DNA of 64,000 nucleotides from a bacterium (GTDB lineage: Bacteria > 4484-113 > JAFGCY01): contig JAFGCY010000005.1 of assembly GCA_016932385.1 (NCBI GenBank), forward strand, positions 21,876 through 85,875, read 5' to 3'. Shown one piece after another: positions 8,501 through 17,700 of this stretch (position 1 is its first letter; each line of letters begins with the position of its first letter). The notes under the pieces were generated by a model that was not told where the DNA came from, searched no databases, and was given only the letters and a program-made list of their open reading frames with translations. The position numbers and the translations under genes are program-made.

Positions 8501-9173
8501 GCTGACGATTCCGGAGCAAATCGTGGTTTGGGAGCGGGTCATGTCCAATGCCAAGTACCAGCGGGAACTGGCCGATCCGCAGCTGACGGCCCGCGTGAAT
8601 CCTCCGGCGAATCGGATGCTCAAGGCCCTGGACATCGGCTGCGGCTGGGGCCGCCACCTGGTCTGGCTGGCCCAGCAGGGGTGGCGGGCGACCGGTGTGG
8701 ACTGGACGCACGCAGCGGTCCGCCAGACGCGCCAGCGGCTCGAGCAATTGCATCTGACCGCCCAGGTGATCAAGGCCGATTTGCGGCGGTTACCGTTCCA
8801 GGACGCCGAATACCAGGTCATCGTCGCCGTCGACGTGCTGCAGCACGGGCGGTTGGCGGAATTCAAACGGGCGCTGACCGAGATCAAGCGCGTACTGCGC
8901 GTCGGCGGCCAGGCTATCTTCAACATTCCATCGGAACGCAATGCCCCCAGCGAATACGCCGGCACCTGGCCCGAGGAGCGCACGGTGATCATCGGCAACG
9001 GAGCCGAGGCTGGCTTGCCGCATCACTTCTTCACGGAAGTGGAAATCCGCACGGTGGCTCGGATGTTCCGCCACGTTGATGTCAACGCCGTGGTCGAGCC
9101 CTTGCCGGCCGGATTCGCGCCCCTGCATAAAACCCACGTCAATGAGTGGTTCTGGGTTACGCTGACAGGTTAA
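8484..9173 (+). CDS. Class I SAM-dependent methyltransferase
   Basis: A 229-residue Rossmann-fold methyltransferase. Motif I is ALDIGCGWGRHLVWLAQQGW near residue 48; VDWTHAAVRQTRQRL carries the acidic residue that contacts SAM, then VIVAVDVLQHGRL. It resembles the UbiE/type 11 group, and the substrate cannot be told. It overlaps rsmD by 17 bases and has its own ribosome site (CAGGAGGCGA before ATG ATG), so it is co-transcribed. The 145 bases after it hold a weak GC-rich hairpin and a T8 run near 9252, but no convincing terminator. Confidence 0.8.
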   Translation: MMPTNELTIPEQIVVWERVMSNAKYQRELADPQLTARVNPPANRMLKALDIGCGWGRHLVWLAQQGWRATGVDWTHAAVRQTRQRLEQLHLTAQVIKADLRRLPFQDAEYQVIVAVDVLQHGRLAEFKRALTEIKRVLRVGGQAIFNIPSERNAPSEYAGTWPEERTVIIGNGAEAGLPHHFFTEVEIRTVARMFRHVDVNAVVEPLPAGFAPLHKTHVNEWFWVTLTG

Positions 9174-9291
9174 GCCCAACTGAAATCCTGCCCAACCGAG
9201 TAAAGTCGTTCTTAAATCACAGGCCCGGGCAGGCCTAAGGCTACCAAGACCTTTTTTTTCTGATACGATTCAATTAAGCCATCGAAATCCT

Positions 9292-12200
9292 GTGGCAGCA
9301 CCAGCGGTGACCCACGCAATGAATCAAGCGACCCGACGCGGCAGCTCTCTGGCAACCAGGACCGTGATAATCATCCTGGCCGTGCTGCTCGGTTATATCC
9401 TGATCTGTTTCCTGACGCTACGCTACGTTTTGTTCTCCAATATCGCCGAAATGGAGCAGCGCGTCGCGCAACGCGAGGCACTGCAATGCCAGCGTGCACT
9501 GGCCAATGAAACGGACCGGATCAGGATCAACTGCAAGGACTGGGCGTTTTGGGACGACTCATTTGCCTACCTGGGCGGCACCTATCCGGATTTTGCCGAG
9601 AAAAACCTGCCGATCACTACGTTTGAAATCCTGCAACTCAACCTGATTGCCTATGTTGATCTGGATCAGAGAATCGCCTGGGCCCAAACCGTCAAGCTGA
9701 CCGAAGTGGACGGCGAGTTGGTCGCCAAGGAAACCCATTGTCCGGTGGTTACTGCCGAAGCATGGCCGTATCCGGACCTTGCTTTTGACTTCACTGACCC
9801 ATCCGCCAGCATTCTGGGGATTACCGAAACCGAACACGGACCAATGATTGTCGCCGGCCTGCCAATCCTGACCTCCGACCAAACAGGCCCCAGCCGCGGC
9901 GCGCTGTACATGGGCCGCCTGCTGGACTCCGGCACGCTGGGCAAGCTGAGTATGCTCGCCGGCGATGAGTTCACGATTCTCGAAGCACCGCCGGACTTCA
10001 TAACGGTGGAACAGGATGGCGCGGTACACAGGTTGGCCTCGGGGCAGCGTTACTGGATAACGCATACTGATTCGCGCATGATGCGGGCAATAGTCGAATT
10101 GCCGGTGATCGGCGCTAGCCATGAGTACTACATCGATGCCAGCATGCCCAGGCTGGGGCAGGCGGAGGGAAACCGCGCCCTGGGCTACGCCATCCTGGCC
10201 GTCACGCTGGGAGGATTGCTGCTGTCGGCGGTGGCGGTGCTCATGTTGCGGATCATGGTCACGGGACCGGTGTCCATGCTGGCCTACGACATACACAAGC
10301 TTGAGCAGATCGAACAGCCCACGGCCGTGATCAAATATGGCCCGGGCGAAATCGGGTTCCTGGCCGGCGAGTTCAGCCGCGTGTTTCACAGCCTGGCGGA
10401 AACCCGCCGGCAGCTGGAAGAGAAGTCCAAGGAGTATTCACACATTCTGCAGAACATCGGCGAGGGTATCATTGTCACCGCCCACTCGCCTAACGATGAC
10501 GATATGCTGATCATCTTCGCCAATCCGACGGCCGAGAAGCTGTTCGGAGTTACCAGTGGAGAGCTGGTCGGGCAGAGCCTGCGACGGTTTGTGCCGGCAG
10601 ACCAGCAAGAAGTATTCCAAGGCGAACTGGCCAAGCGCCAGCAGCACGAAAGCAACACCTACGAAATGGAGATCGTGCGGCGCAATGGTGAACGCCGGTC
10701 CGTCGTGATCTCCGCCTCCCCCCGCCTGAGTGACGCCGGTGATTACATCGGTTCGTTCAGCATCCTCTTCGACATCACCGACCGCGTCGCGCAAGAAAAG
10801 CAGATGCGGCTGACCCAGTTCAGCGTCGACCGCGCGCCCGACAGCGCGTTCTGGTTGAATGCCGACGGCGACATCATTTACGTCAACGACGCCGCCTGCA
10901 AGTCCACCGGCTACACCCGGGAGGAGCTGCTGGCGATGAGCATCCTGGACATCGATCGGAACTTCTCGCCAGCAGACTGGCGCGAGCTCTGGGCCCGTTC
11001 GGTGGTCAGCACGAAACCGATTATCGAAACCACCCACACCGGCAAGGACGGCACACAGATCCCCGTCGAAATCACGGCCAACCACGTCGAATTCGGCGGC
11101 CAGATTTACAACTGCACGTTCGCCCGCGATATCACACAGCGCAAGCAGGCTGAGGAGGAACTGAAAGCCAGCGAGGAGCGCTTCCGGCTGGCCCTGGTCG
11201 ACTCGCCGCTGCCGATCATGATCCACGCCGAGGACGGTGAAGTCGTCCAACTGAGCCGGCGCTGGACCGAGTTGTCCGGCTATGACGACTCGGCGCTGGC
11301 GACATTGGCGGACTGGGTCCACCGGGCCTTCGGCGCCCAGGCTGGCCTGGAATTGGCCGAATACGCCAAGCTGTTCGCGACCGGGCAGCGCTACGAGGGC
11401 GTGCGCGAAATCATCACCGCCGGCGGAGAAGTCCTGCGCTGGGAGTTCAGCTCGGCGCTGATCGGCCGGCTGCCAGACGGCCGGCGCCTGGCGATCAGTA
11501 CGGCGATGGACGTCACCGCGCGCGAGCGCCTGGAGCAGCAGCTGCGCCAGTCGCAGAAGATGGAGGCGCTGGGCGTCCTGGCCGGCGGCATCGCCCACGA
11601 CTTCAACAACATGTTGTTCGCGATCCTCGGCAACGCCGACCTGGCCGCCGACGCCATCCCCAGCGGCGATCCGGCCCATGTCAGCCTGCGCGAGATCATC
11701 ACCGCCACCCAGCGCGCCACCGAGTTGGTGCGCCAGATCCTGGCCTTCGCCCGCCAGTCCGAGCGCACGCGCCAGCAGGTCGACGTCGTACCGCTGGCCC
11801 AGGAGGCCGTGCGCCTGGTCCGCGCCACGCTGCCGGCCAACATCGAGATCGAGCAGCATTACCACCTGGAATCGGCGCCGGTCCTGGCCGACCCGTCGGA
11901 GATCCACCAGGTGCTGATGAACCTCTGCACCAACAGCGGCCAGGAAATGCTGGAGCACGGCGGGCGGCTGTCGATCGACGTCGGCGCCTACGCGGTCACA
12001 GCGGATACCGAAGCCCCGCCGGCCAGCCTGGCCCCCGGCGATTACGTGCTGATCACCGTCAGCGACACCGGTCGCGGCATCCCCGCGGAGATGCGCGACC
12101 GGATCTTCGAGCCGTTCTTCACCACCAAGGGCGTCGGCCAGGGCACCGGCATGGGGCTGGCCGTGGTGCACGGCATCATCGCCGACCTCCAGGGCGCGAT

Positions 12201-12696
12201 CACCGTCGAAAGCCCGCCGGGCCTGGGCGCGCGGTTTTCGATCTACATCCCGCGGAGCTCCGCCGCCACCGCCGTCGAGCCGCCGCACGTCGAACACCTG
12301 CCCACCGGCACCGAGCGTGTGCTGATGATCGACGACGAGGAGGCGATCGGCCGCGTCGTCAATCACGTGCTGACCGGCCTGGGCTACACCGTCGAGACCC
12401 ACGACAATCCCGCCGAGGCGCTGGCCTGCTACCGCTCCAGCGAAGAGGGCTACGACTTGGTGATCACCGACCAGTCGATGCCGCACCTGACCGGCGCCGA
12501 ACTGGCGCGCCAGATCCTGGCCGAGCGGCCCGAGCAGAAGATCATGCTCTGCACGGGCTACAGCCAGGTGATGCCCGAGGAGCGCGCGCTGGCCCAGGGC
12601 ATCAGCGCCTACCTGCTCAAGCCGCTGGACCGCGCCACGCTGGCCACCAAGGTGCGCGAGGTGCTGGACCGCGGCCAAACCCCCGCCGGCGTTTAA
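9292..12696 (+). CDS. Hybrid sensor histidine kinase (CHASE4-PAS-PAS-PAS-HisKA-HATPase-REC)
   Basis: An 1134-residue membrane sensor. One membrane helix lies near residues 20-45 and another near 300-320. They enclose a CHASE4-like periplasmic domain with CKDWAFWDDSF and AEKNLPITTF. Three PAS modules follow (about 385-500, 515-620, 630-740). The phospho-acceptor is in GGIAHDFNNML (His 769), and the ATPase domain has GRGIP and GTGMGLAVVHG. The C-terminal receiver domain has DDEE near 1014, phospho-acceptor Asp near 1061 and a TGYS/LLKPL end. It is orphan: no regulator gene is adjacent, so output is unknown. GTG 9292 is used; ATG 9319 is an equally plausible start and neither has a good ribosome site. 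Confidence 0.88.
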   Translation: MAAPAVTHAMNQATRRGSSLATRTVIIILAVLLGYILICFLTLRYVLFSNIAEMEQRVAQREALQCQRALANETDRIRINCKDWAFWDDSFAYLGGTYPDFAEKNLPITTFEILQLNLIAYVDLDQRIAWAQTVKLTEVDGELVAKETHCPVVTAEAWPYPDLAFDFTDPSASILGITETEHGPMIVAGLPILTSDQTGPSRGALYMGRLLDSGTLGKLSMLAGDEFTILEAPPDFITVEQDGAVHRLASGQRYWITHTDSRMMRAIVELPVIGASHEYYIDASMPRLGQAEGNRALGYAILAVTLGGLLLSAVAVLMLRIMVTGPVSMLAYDIHKLEQIEQPTAVIKYGPGEIGFLAGEFSRVFHSLAETRRQLEEKSKEYSHILQNIGEGIIVTAHSPNDDDMLIIFANPTAEKLFGVTSGELVGQSLRRFVPADQQEVFQGELAKRQQHESNTYEMEIVRRNGERRSVVISASPRLSDAGDYIGSFSILFDITDRVAQEKQMRLTQFSVDRAPDSAFWLNADGDIIYVNDAACKSTGYTREELLAMSILDIDRNFSPADWRELWARSVVSTKPIIETTHTGKDGTQIPVEITANHVEFGGQIYNCTFARDITQRKQAEEELKASEERFRLALVDSPLPIMIHAEDGEVVQLSRRWTELSGYDDSALATLADWVHRAFGAQAGLELAEYAKLFATGQRYEGVREIITAGGEVLRWEFSSALIGRLPDGRRLAISTAMDVTARERLEQQLRQSQKMEALGVLAGGIAHDFNNMLFAILGNADLAADAIPSGDPAHVSLREIITATQRATELVRQILAFARQSERTRQQVDVVPLAQEAVRLVRATLPANIEIEQHYHLESAPVLADPSEIHQVLMNLCTNSGQEMLEHGGRLSIDVGAYAVTADTEAPPASLAPGDYVLITVSDTGRGIPAEMRDRIFEPFFTTKGVGQGTGMGLAVVHGIIADLQGAITVESPPGLGARFSIYIPRSSAATAVEPPHVEHLPTGTERVLMIDDEEAIGRVVNHVLTGLGYTVETHDNPAEALACYRSSEEGYDLVITDQSMPHLTGAELARQILAERPEQKIMLCTGYSQVMPEERALAQGISAYLLKPLDRATLATKVREVLDRGQTPAGV

Positions 12697-12726
12697 CTGC
12701 CGGCCCGCGTCGGCGGATTATTAAGC

Positions 12727-13863
12727 ATGGGACAAGTCAAGGGCGTGATCGTTGTCGTAATCCTGCTGGCGATCCTGGGGACGGTGGGGCAATCCGCCCG
12801 CGCGGAACCAGCGGGCGATGCCGCCGAGGCGGGCTATGTGCTGGCCTACCTGAACGGATTCACCATCGGGCCGGTCGATCCACCCGACTCCTACGATCCT
12901 GCCAAACTCCCCGTGTTCGAATACTCCAGCCAGCCGCAGTACATGCCGGACTGGTTCGGCTTCTACACGCGCGGCCTGGTTTCCGCCGGCGGGGCGGTCG
13001 AGCTGGTCTTCGCCACCGGCGCGCCGCATGTGCCCCGCGGAATACCGGAGCAGTGCAGCTGCCGGCTGGAGCTGATCGATCCGTATTGCTCGGGCGAACC
13101 GCTGGCGATCGAACGCGCGGCGGATTCCGAGCTGCGGCTGGATTGCGCGCTGGTGGTGAGTTATACCAACGTGCTTGATTCGTGGCCAAACCGTGTTGAC
13201 ACGACGGACCGGCTGCTGTTCATCCCCGCCGGCAACCTGCCGGACACCAAGCCGCTGATCGCCGCGCTCGATCCGGTCTACCTGGCGGAGCTGCCGGCAA
13301 TGCTCTATCCGGAGCTGTTCCTCGACTTCGCCGACGATAGTGCCGGCGTGACGCTTCTCGCGGAGTATTACGGTATGCGCTGGGCGGAGCGCGAACGGGA
13401 TCTGCGCTACGTTACGGACCGCGGCAGCATGTTCTTCAGCGAGTGGCCGTACGTCGGTGAGCCGCATATCGCCGTCATGCAGGCGAGCGGCGACGACGGG
13501 CGCGCGGCGATTACTACGCTCCTTACCGCGCTGTTCGCCGCCGCCAAGCGCTCGCCCAACGTAGCGCCCTGGTACGCCGCGCTGCCGGACTATGTCGAGC
13601 TGGATTGCACGCCGGCCCAGCTCCTCGGCCTCCGGCGCGTCACGCGGCGCGGCGGCGATGGCGCGGAGGATCCGGCGGCCCAGGACCCGAAGTTGTCCGT
13701 GTACGCTGATTTGTTCCCGCCCGCGCCCGGCACGTCCGTGGAATTGCTGGCGCCGGGAGACTTCCTCGCCGGGCTGACGGCGCTCAGCAACTGGGTGGTC
13801 ATCGCGCTCTCTGACGCCGACGGCCGCGTCCACCTGCAGTTCTACCCGGGCCTCGCGAAGTAG
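12727..13863 (+). CDS. Secreted protein of unknown function
   Basis: A 378-residue protein with a clear signal peptide (MGQVKGVIVVVILLAILGTVGQSARA, cleavage after ARA). The mature part is acidic and has one Cys-x-Cys (EQCSCRLE) and a later single Cys in ELDCTPAQ. I do not recognise a domain. It starts 30 bases after the histidine kinase and has no evident promoter of its own, so it may belong to the same transcript. Its TAG stop is the end of a GTAG that borders a hairpin at 13860-13879, as in several other genes here. Confidence 0.75.
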   Translation: MGQVKGVIVVVILLAILGTVGQSARAEPAGDAAEAGYVLAYLNGFTIGPVDPPDSYDPAKLPVFEYSSQPQYMPDWFGFYTRGLVSAGGAVELVFATGAPHVPRGIPEQCSCRLELIDPYCSGEPLAIERAADSELRLDCALVVSYTNVLDSWPNRVDTTDRLLFIPAGNLPDTKPLIAALDPVYLAELPAMLYPELFLDFADDSAGVTLLAEYYGMRWAERERDLRYVTDRGSMFFSEWPYVGEPHIAVMQASGDDGRAAITTLLTALFAAAKRSPNVAPWYAALPDYVELDCTPAQLLGLRRVTRRGGDGAEDPAAQDPKLSVYADLFPPAPGTSVELLAPGDFLAGLTALSNWVVIALSDADGRVHLQFYPGLAK

Positions 13864-13873
13864 CCACGCCCTG

Positions 13874-13990
13874 GCGCGGCGGATCACGAGCGCCGGAGAT
13901 TGGCGCGCGACGCGCTGAGCAGTGGGGGGCGCGGCGGATGGGTGTACGCGCAAGTTGGCGCGGGACGCACTCAGTAGTGGGGCGCGGTCA
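13874..13990. repeat. Imperfect 53-55 base tandem repeat
   Basis: The unit begins GCGCGGCGGAT and continues with a TTGGCGCGxGACGC core and an AGxAGTGGGG end. Copies start at 13874 and 13929, and a third partial copy starts at 13982. It fills most of the gap between the secreted protein gene and tRNA-Ser. No coding potential is apparent. Confidence 0.7.
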
Positions 13991-14117
13991 TCCGCACCGC
14001 GCCGGTTGCGCAATCCAGCTTCTCGGTTCTTGCCCTGCACAATGCCTGCCGCTAGAAAGCCGGGCGTCCCGCCCTGGGCCGGGTCCCGGCAGCGCTACGG
14101 CATGTCGCGGGTCGAAC

Positions 14118-14126
14118 TGATATAAT
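14118..14126 (+). promoter_or_regulatory. Extended -10 promoter of tRNA-Ser
   Basis: TGA-TATAAT at 14118-14126 is an extended -10 element 13 bases before the mature tRNA 5' end at 14140. No convincing -35 hexamer is visible at 17-base spacing. Confidence 0.75.
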
Positions 14127-14139
14127 CTCTGTCCGATCC

Positions 14140-14226
14140 GGAGAGGTGACCGAGCGGCTTAAGGTGCACGCCTGGAAAGCGTGTGTGCGGTAACACGTAC
14201 CGAGGGTTCGAATCCCTCCCTCTCCG
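14140..14226 (+). tRNA. tRNA-Ser(GGA)
   Basis: An 87-base class II tRNA. The acceptor stem GGAGAGG pairs with CCTCTCC, the T arm has GGTTCGAATCC, the variable arm is long, and the anticodon stem-loop is ACGCCTGGAAAGCGT with anticodon GGA. The discriminator is G at 14226 and no CCA follows, so the 3' end must be added enzymatically. A large AT-richer gene lies 560 bases downstream, which fits use of this tRNA as an integration site. I found no second copy of the tRNA 3' end between 18.6 and 18.9 kb. Confidence 0.95.
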
Positions 14227-14790
14227 TTTCGACAGACGCACCCCACTGCCCTCATGCCCCGCCTGAATAATCATGCACCTGCGCGCACCATTAAGAAATG
14301 TTCGGCTCCTGACTTTCTTAACGCCGAAGTTCTTAGGCCATTTGGCCGTTTTTAGCATTTTGCCCACCATGGCCAGCCCGGTTTTGCCAGCCCGGGCTCT
14401 CTTTCGCCGATTTTCTGCCATAAAGGGTTGTATATTCGCGCTTCCTGGCTGTATGATACAAAGCGCTAGGTTACTGTTTTCGTGACATTGTACGGATGGA
14501 CGGGAAAAGTGAATTCAGCATATGCAGCATGTCTGCATAGGGGACGTTATGAATAGCCAGGCTGCATTAGGCCAGCTGACAGGCCGGGCCTATGGATCAG
14601 CCGTTGATCCGCTGGGAGTCCGGAGATGTGAATGCGGGTATACGAGTCCTGGCAATTACTTCGGAAGGTGTCCTGGATCCATGAGATATACAGGAGTATT
14701 AACTGTCCTGCTTGTCGGTTAACTATAGATGCAATGTAAACAGTCTCTTAGACTATAGATCAGTGGATTGCTTCAAATTGGGGAAAAACT
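14227..14790. other. Non-coding border of the acquired segment
   Basis: Base composition falls from about 14270 on. A short stem GGCCA/TGGCC followed by GTTTTT at 14337-14354 could act as a weak terminator for the tRNA. Short direct repeats CTATAGAT occur near 14724 and 14753, just upstream of the large gene. A 66-codon frame at 14522-14722 lacks a ribosome site and any recognisable domain, so I do not call it a gene. Confidence 0.5.
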
Positions 14791-17700
14791 ATGGATACAT
14801 CAGCATTTTTAGTAAATGGAACAGATATAGATAGGTGGGCAGCGGATAGTATAATTGCGGAGTCACACCTTCCAGTGTTGGTTCGGAAGCTCATTAGAGC
14901 CTCTTGCCCTTCAGCAATAATTCAGCAGTTCAGAGATGAGAAAGGGATTTACTTACCCGGATGGGACGGAATTGTAGAGACACCAACGGGCGGTGCACAA
15001 ATCCCGGCAGGGAAGTCAGTGTGGGAACTCAGTGTTAGAGGAGACTGCCAGCAAAAGGCAGAAGAGGACTACCAAACACGAACCACCAAGCCTCTCGATG
15101 AAGACCCAAGCCAGTGTTGCTTGATTCTAGTTACAGCTAGAAAATGGCCTAAGAAGGATGCTTGGCAGAAATCCAAAATGGCCGAAGGTAAATGGCGCGA
15201 CATAAAGGTCTACGATGCAGATGATCTTGCTCAATGGCTCGAATCTTTTAGGGCAGTTCACCTGGAGTTTTCAACGATGTTGGGCAAAGCTCCATACGGA
15301 GTTAGAGTTTTAAAAGACTACTGGCATGATTGGTCACATGCCACAACCCTGCCGATTACTCCGCAGCTATTACTTGCAGGTAGACAAGACGCAGCCAAGA
15401 AAGTAATTAATTGGCTCGCTGGTAACTACACAAATCTCAACTTACAAGCTGATACACCAAGTGAAGCAATAGCCTTTCTAGCCGCAGTCATTATGACTTT
15501 GCCATCTGACGATAGAGAGCTGGCCTTTAGCAAAGCACTGGTTGTTGAGGACAACGCATCTTGGCGACAACTAATTGTACGGGATGAGCAGCTCATCCTA
15601 GTTGCACATCAGCCAGATCGCAACAGCATCAATATAAACCTTGATGGTAGCAAGCACTTGGTTTTCATACCGCTAGGACCTGCTGAAAGGGCAGGCGAAG
15701 ATGACATCATATTGCCACGAGTTAGCTATCTAGGTGTAAGGGAGATTCTGGAAAGCGTCGGAGTGAAAGGAAATGTCGATGAGCTAGCACAGACCATGAG
15801 ACACAGCCTTGGAGCATTTCGCCGGTTGCTTGCCAAGAATAAAGTGATATTGATCCCAGAATGGGCCAAGACACCTAATGCAGCTCTGATCCCAGCCATA
15901 CTACTAACGCAATGGGAGGACAGCAACGAGCATGACAAAGGTGCTATCGAAAGACTTAGTGGCAATAAGTATTCACAAACGTTGGAAGTACTTAAAACCT
16001 TGTCACGAATCTCAGATCCACCTGTACGCGTGCACGGGAACATCTGGAGAATCGTCTCACCCCAGGATTCATGGGAGCTTATTGCATCTCAGCTAGTTGA
16101 CAGGAGTCTTCTGAAAGCCTTTGAAGAGCTAGCTCTTGAAATTCTTAACGAAATCGATCCGAAATGGGAACTGACCGGAAATGATAGGATGATGGCAAGC
16201 GTTTCCGGGGCAATCCCCCAGTACTCGCACACATTACGCTACGGAATGGCAAGAGCACTTGCTTTGATGGGCTCCAACCAAGAACTAAGCTCTATAGATG
16301 GCGAGGTTTATTCTGCTTGGGCAGCAGCAATCATTAGGAAGCTTTTTAAGGAATCGAAATCGTGGCAGTTTTGGGCATCTCACTATCACACTCTATCTCT
16401 CTTAGCTGAAGCTGCCCCAGACGAGTTCTTAGATGCAATAACCAGAGACTTGAGAGATGATAGCCCTTCCACAGCGGAGCTATTTAGAGAAGAAGAGGAT
16501 GACTTCTTGACTGCTTCGCCGCACTGTGGGTTGCTGTGGGCATTAGAAGTACTCGCCTGGAGTCCGGACTACCTATCTTCTGCCGCCTTAGCGTTGGCAA
16601 AACTGGTAGCCCTCGATCCAGGTGGCAGTTTAGCTAATCGCCCACTTAACAGTCTGCAACGAATCTTCTGCAACTGGCATCCTTACACGAGCGCCAGCTT
16701 GGAAGAGAGATTGCAGGTACTTGAATTACTGTATATAAAAGAACCGGCAGTTGTTTGGGAGCTGCTGTTAAGTCTGCTACCTAGTGTCTCCTCGATGGTT
16801 CACAACGCACAAATGCCCCACTATAGGGATTGGGTACCAGAAAGCCTGGGAACTATTACGTACGGAGAAATTTGGGAAACGACCTCAAAAGCAGTTTCTT
16901 GGCTTTTAAAGTTGGTTGATACAGATGTAGATCGATGGTGTCAGCTCCTAAGCTACGTTGTGAGACTATCAGATGAAGACTCTGTAACAATAGTGGACAA
17001 ACTACTGTTGAGAGATAATGAAATCTCTGATTCTGAGAAGCGTTGGCAAATCTGGAGTACCGCTAATAAGCAACTTGCCCTTCTTGATAAGCGGGAAGCA
17101 GGCGCAGCTAGCAAGGGCAAACATCAAACCACATTACTAGAGTCAGTCCGTGATACGTTTAACCCTTCGGAGGATGCTGATTCTGCTAGGTGGTTATTCT
17201 GCAATCAGGCATGGTTAGAGTTAAAGGACACGGAGTATCCTGAATACAAAGACAAAGATACTCGCATTCAGGAGCTACGTCTTGAAGCAGTGAAAAAGCT
17301 TTGGCAGAAACTGAGTTGGGAAGGTGTCCTTGAACTCGCGGGAAAGGTGAACAGCCCAAATGCTCTTGGCTGGACAGCTGGTGTTGGCTTGAAGTCAGTT
17401 GAAGACGAAGCTAAGACGTTAGAATCCTGGATAAGCTCTGAAATCAAACACCTCCGCGAATTTGGATTAGGATACATTGGAGGTAGGATCAATCAAGTTG
17501 GCCAAGCCTGGGTGATCGATCTGCTAACTTCACGCTCATCGGGCGATAGGAGTTGTCAGTTTAAAGTTGAACTGATTAAGTTCCTGCCATTTAATGCAGC
17601 AACTTGGGACTTGCTTGAGAAAGATCAACAAGAGGTTGGAACGCTCTATTGGCAAAGTGTTTGGCCATTTGGTAAGTCTGCTTCACAGGAGGAGTACGAA

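Noticed and set aside
9174..9291. GC-rich hairpin and T8 run before the histidine kinase as a terminator
   Set aside because: The T-run is separated from the stem by more than ten bases, so it does not form a standard intrinsic terminator.
13864..14060. CRISPR-like array from the repeats near 13.9 kb
   Set aside because: The units are directly adjacent, imperfect and lack spacers of uniform length; no cas genes are present.
14522..14722. 66-codon plus-strand frame next to the large putative defence gene, with several Cys residues
   Set aside because: No ribosome site, no recognisable domain, and it lies in a border region of mixed composition. Length alone is not evidence.
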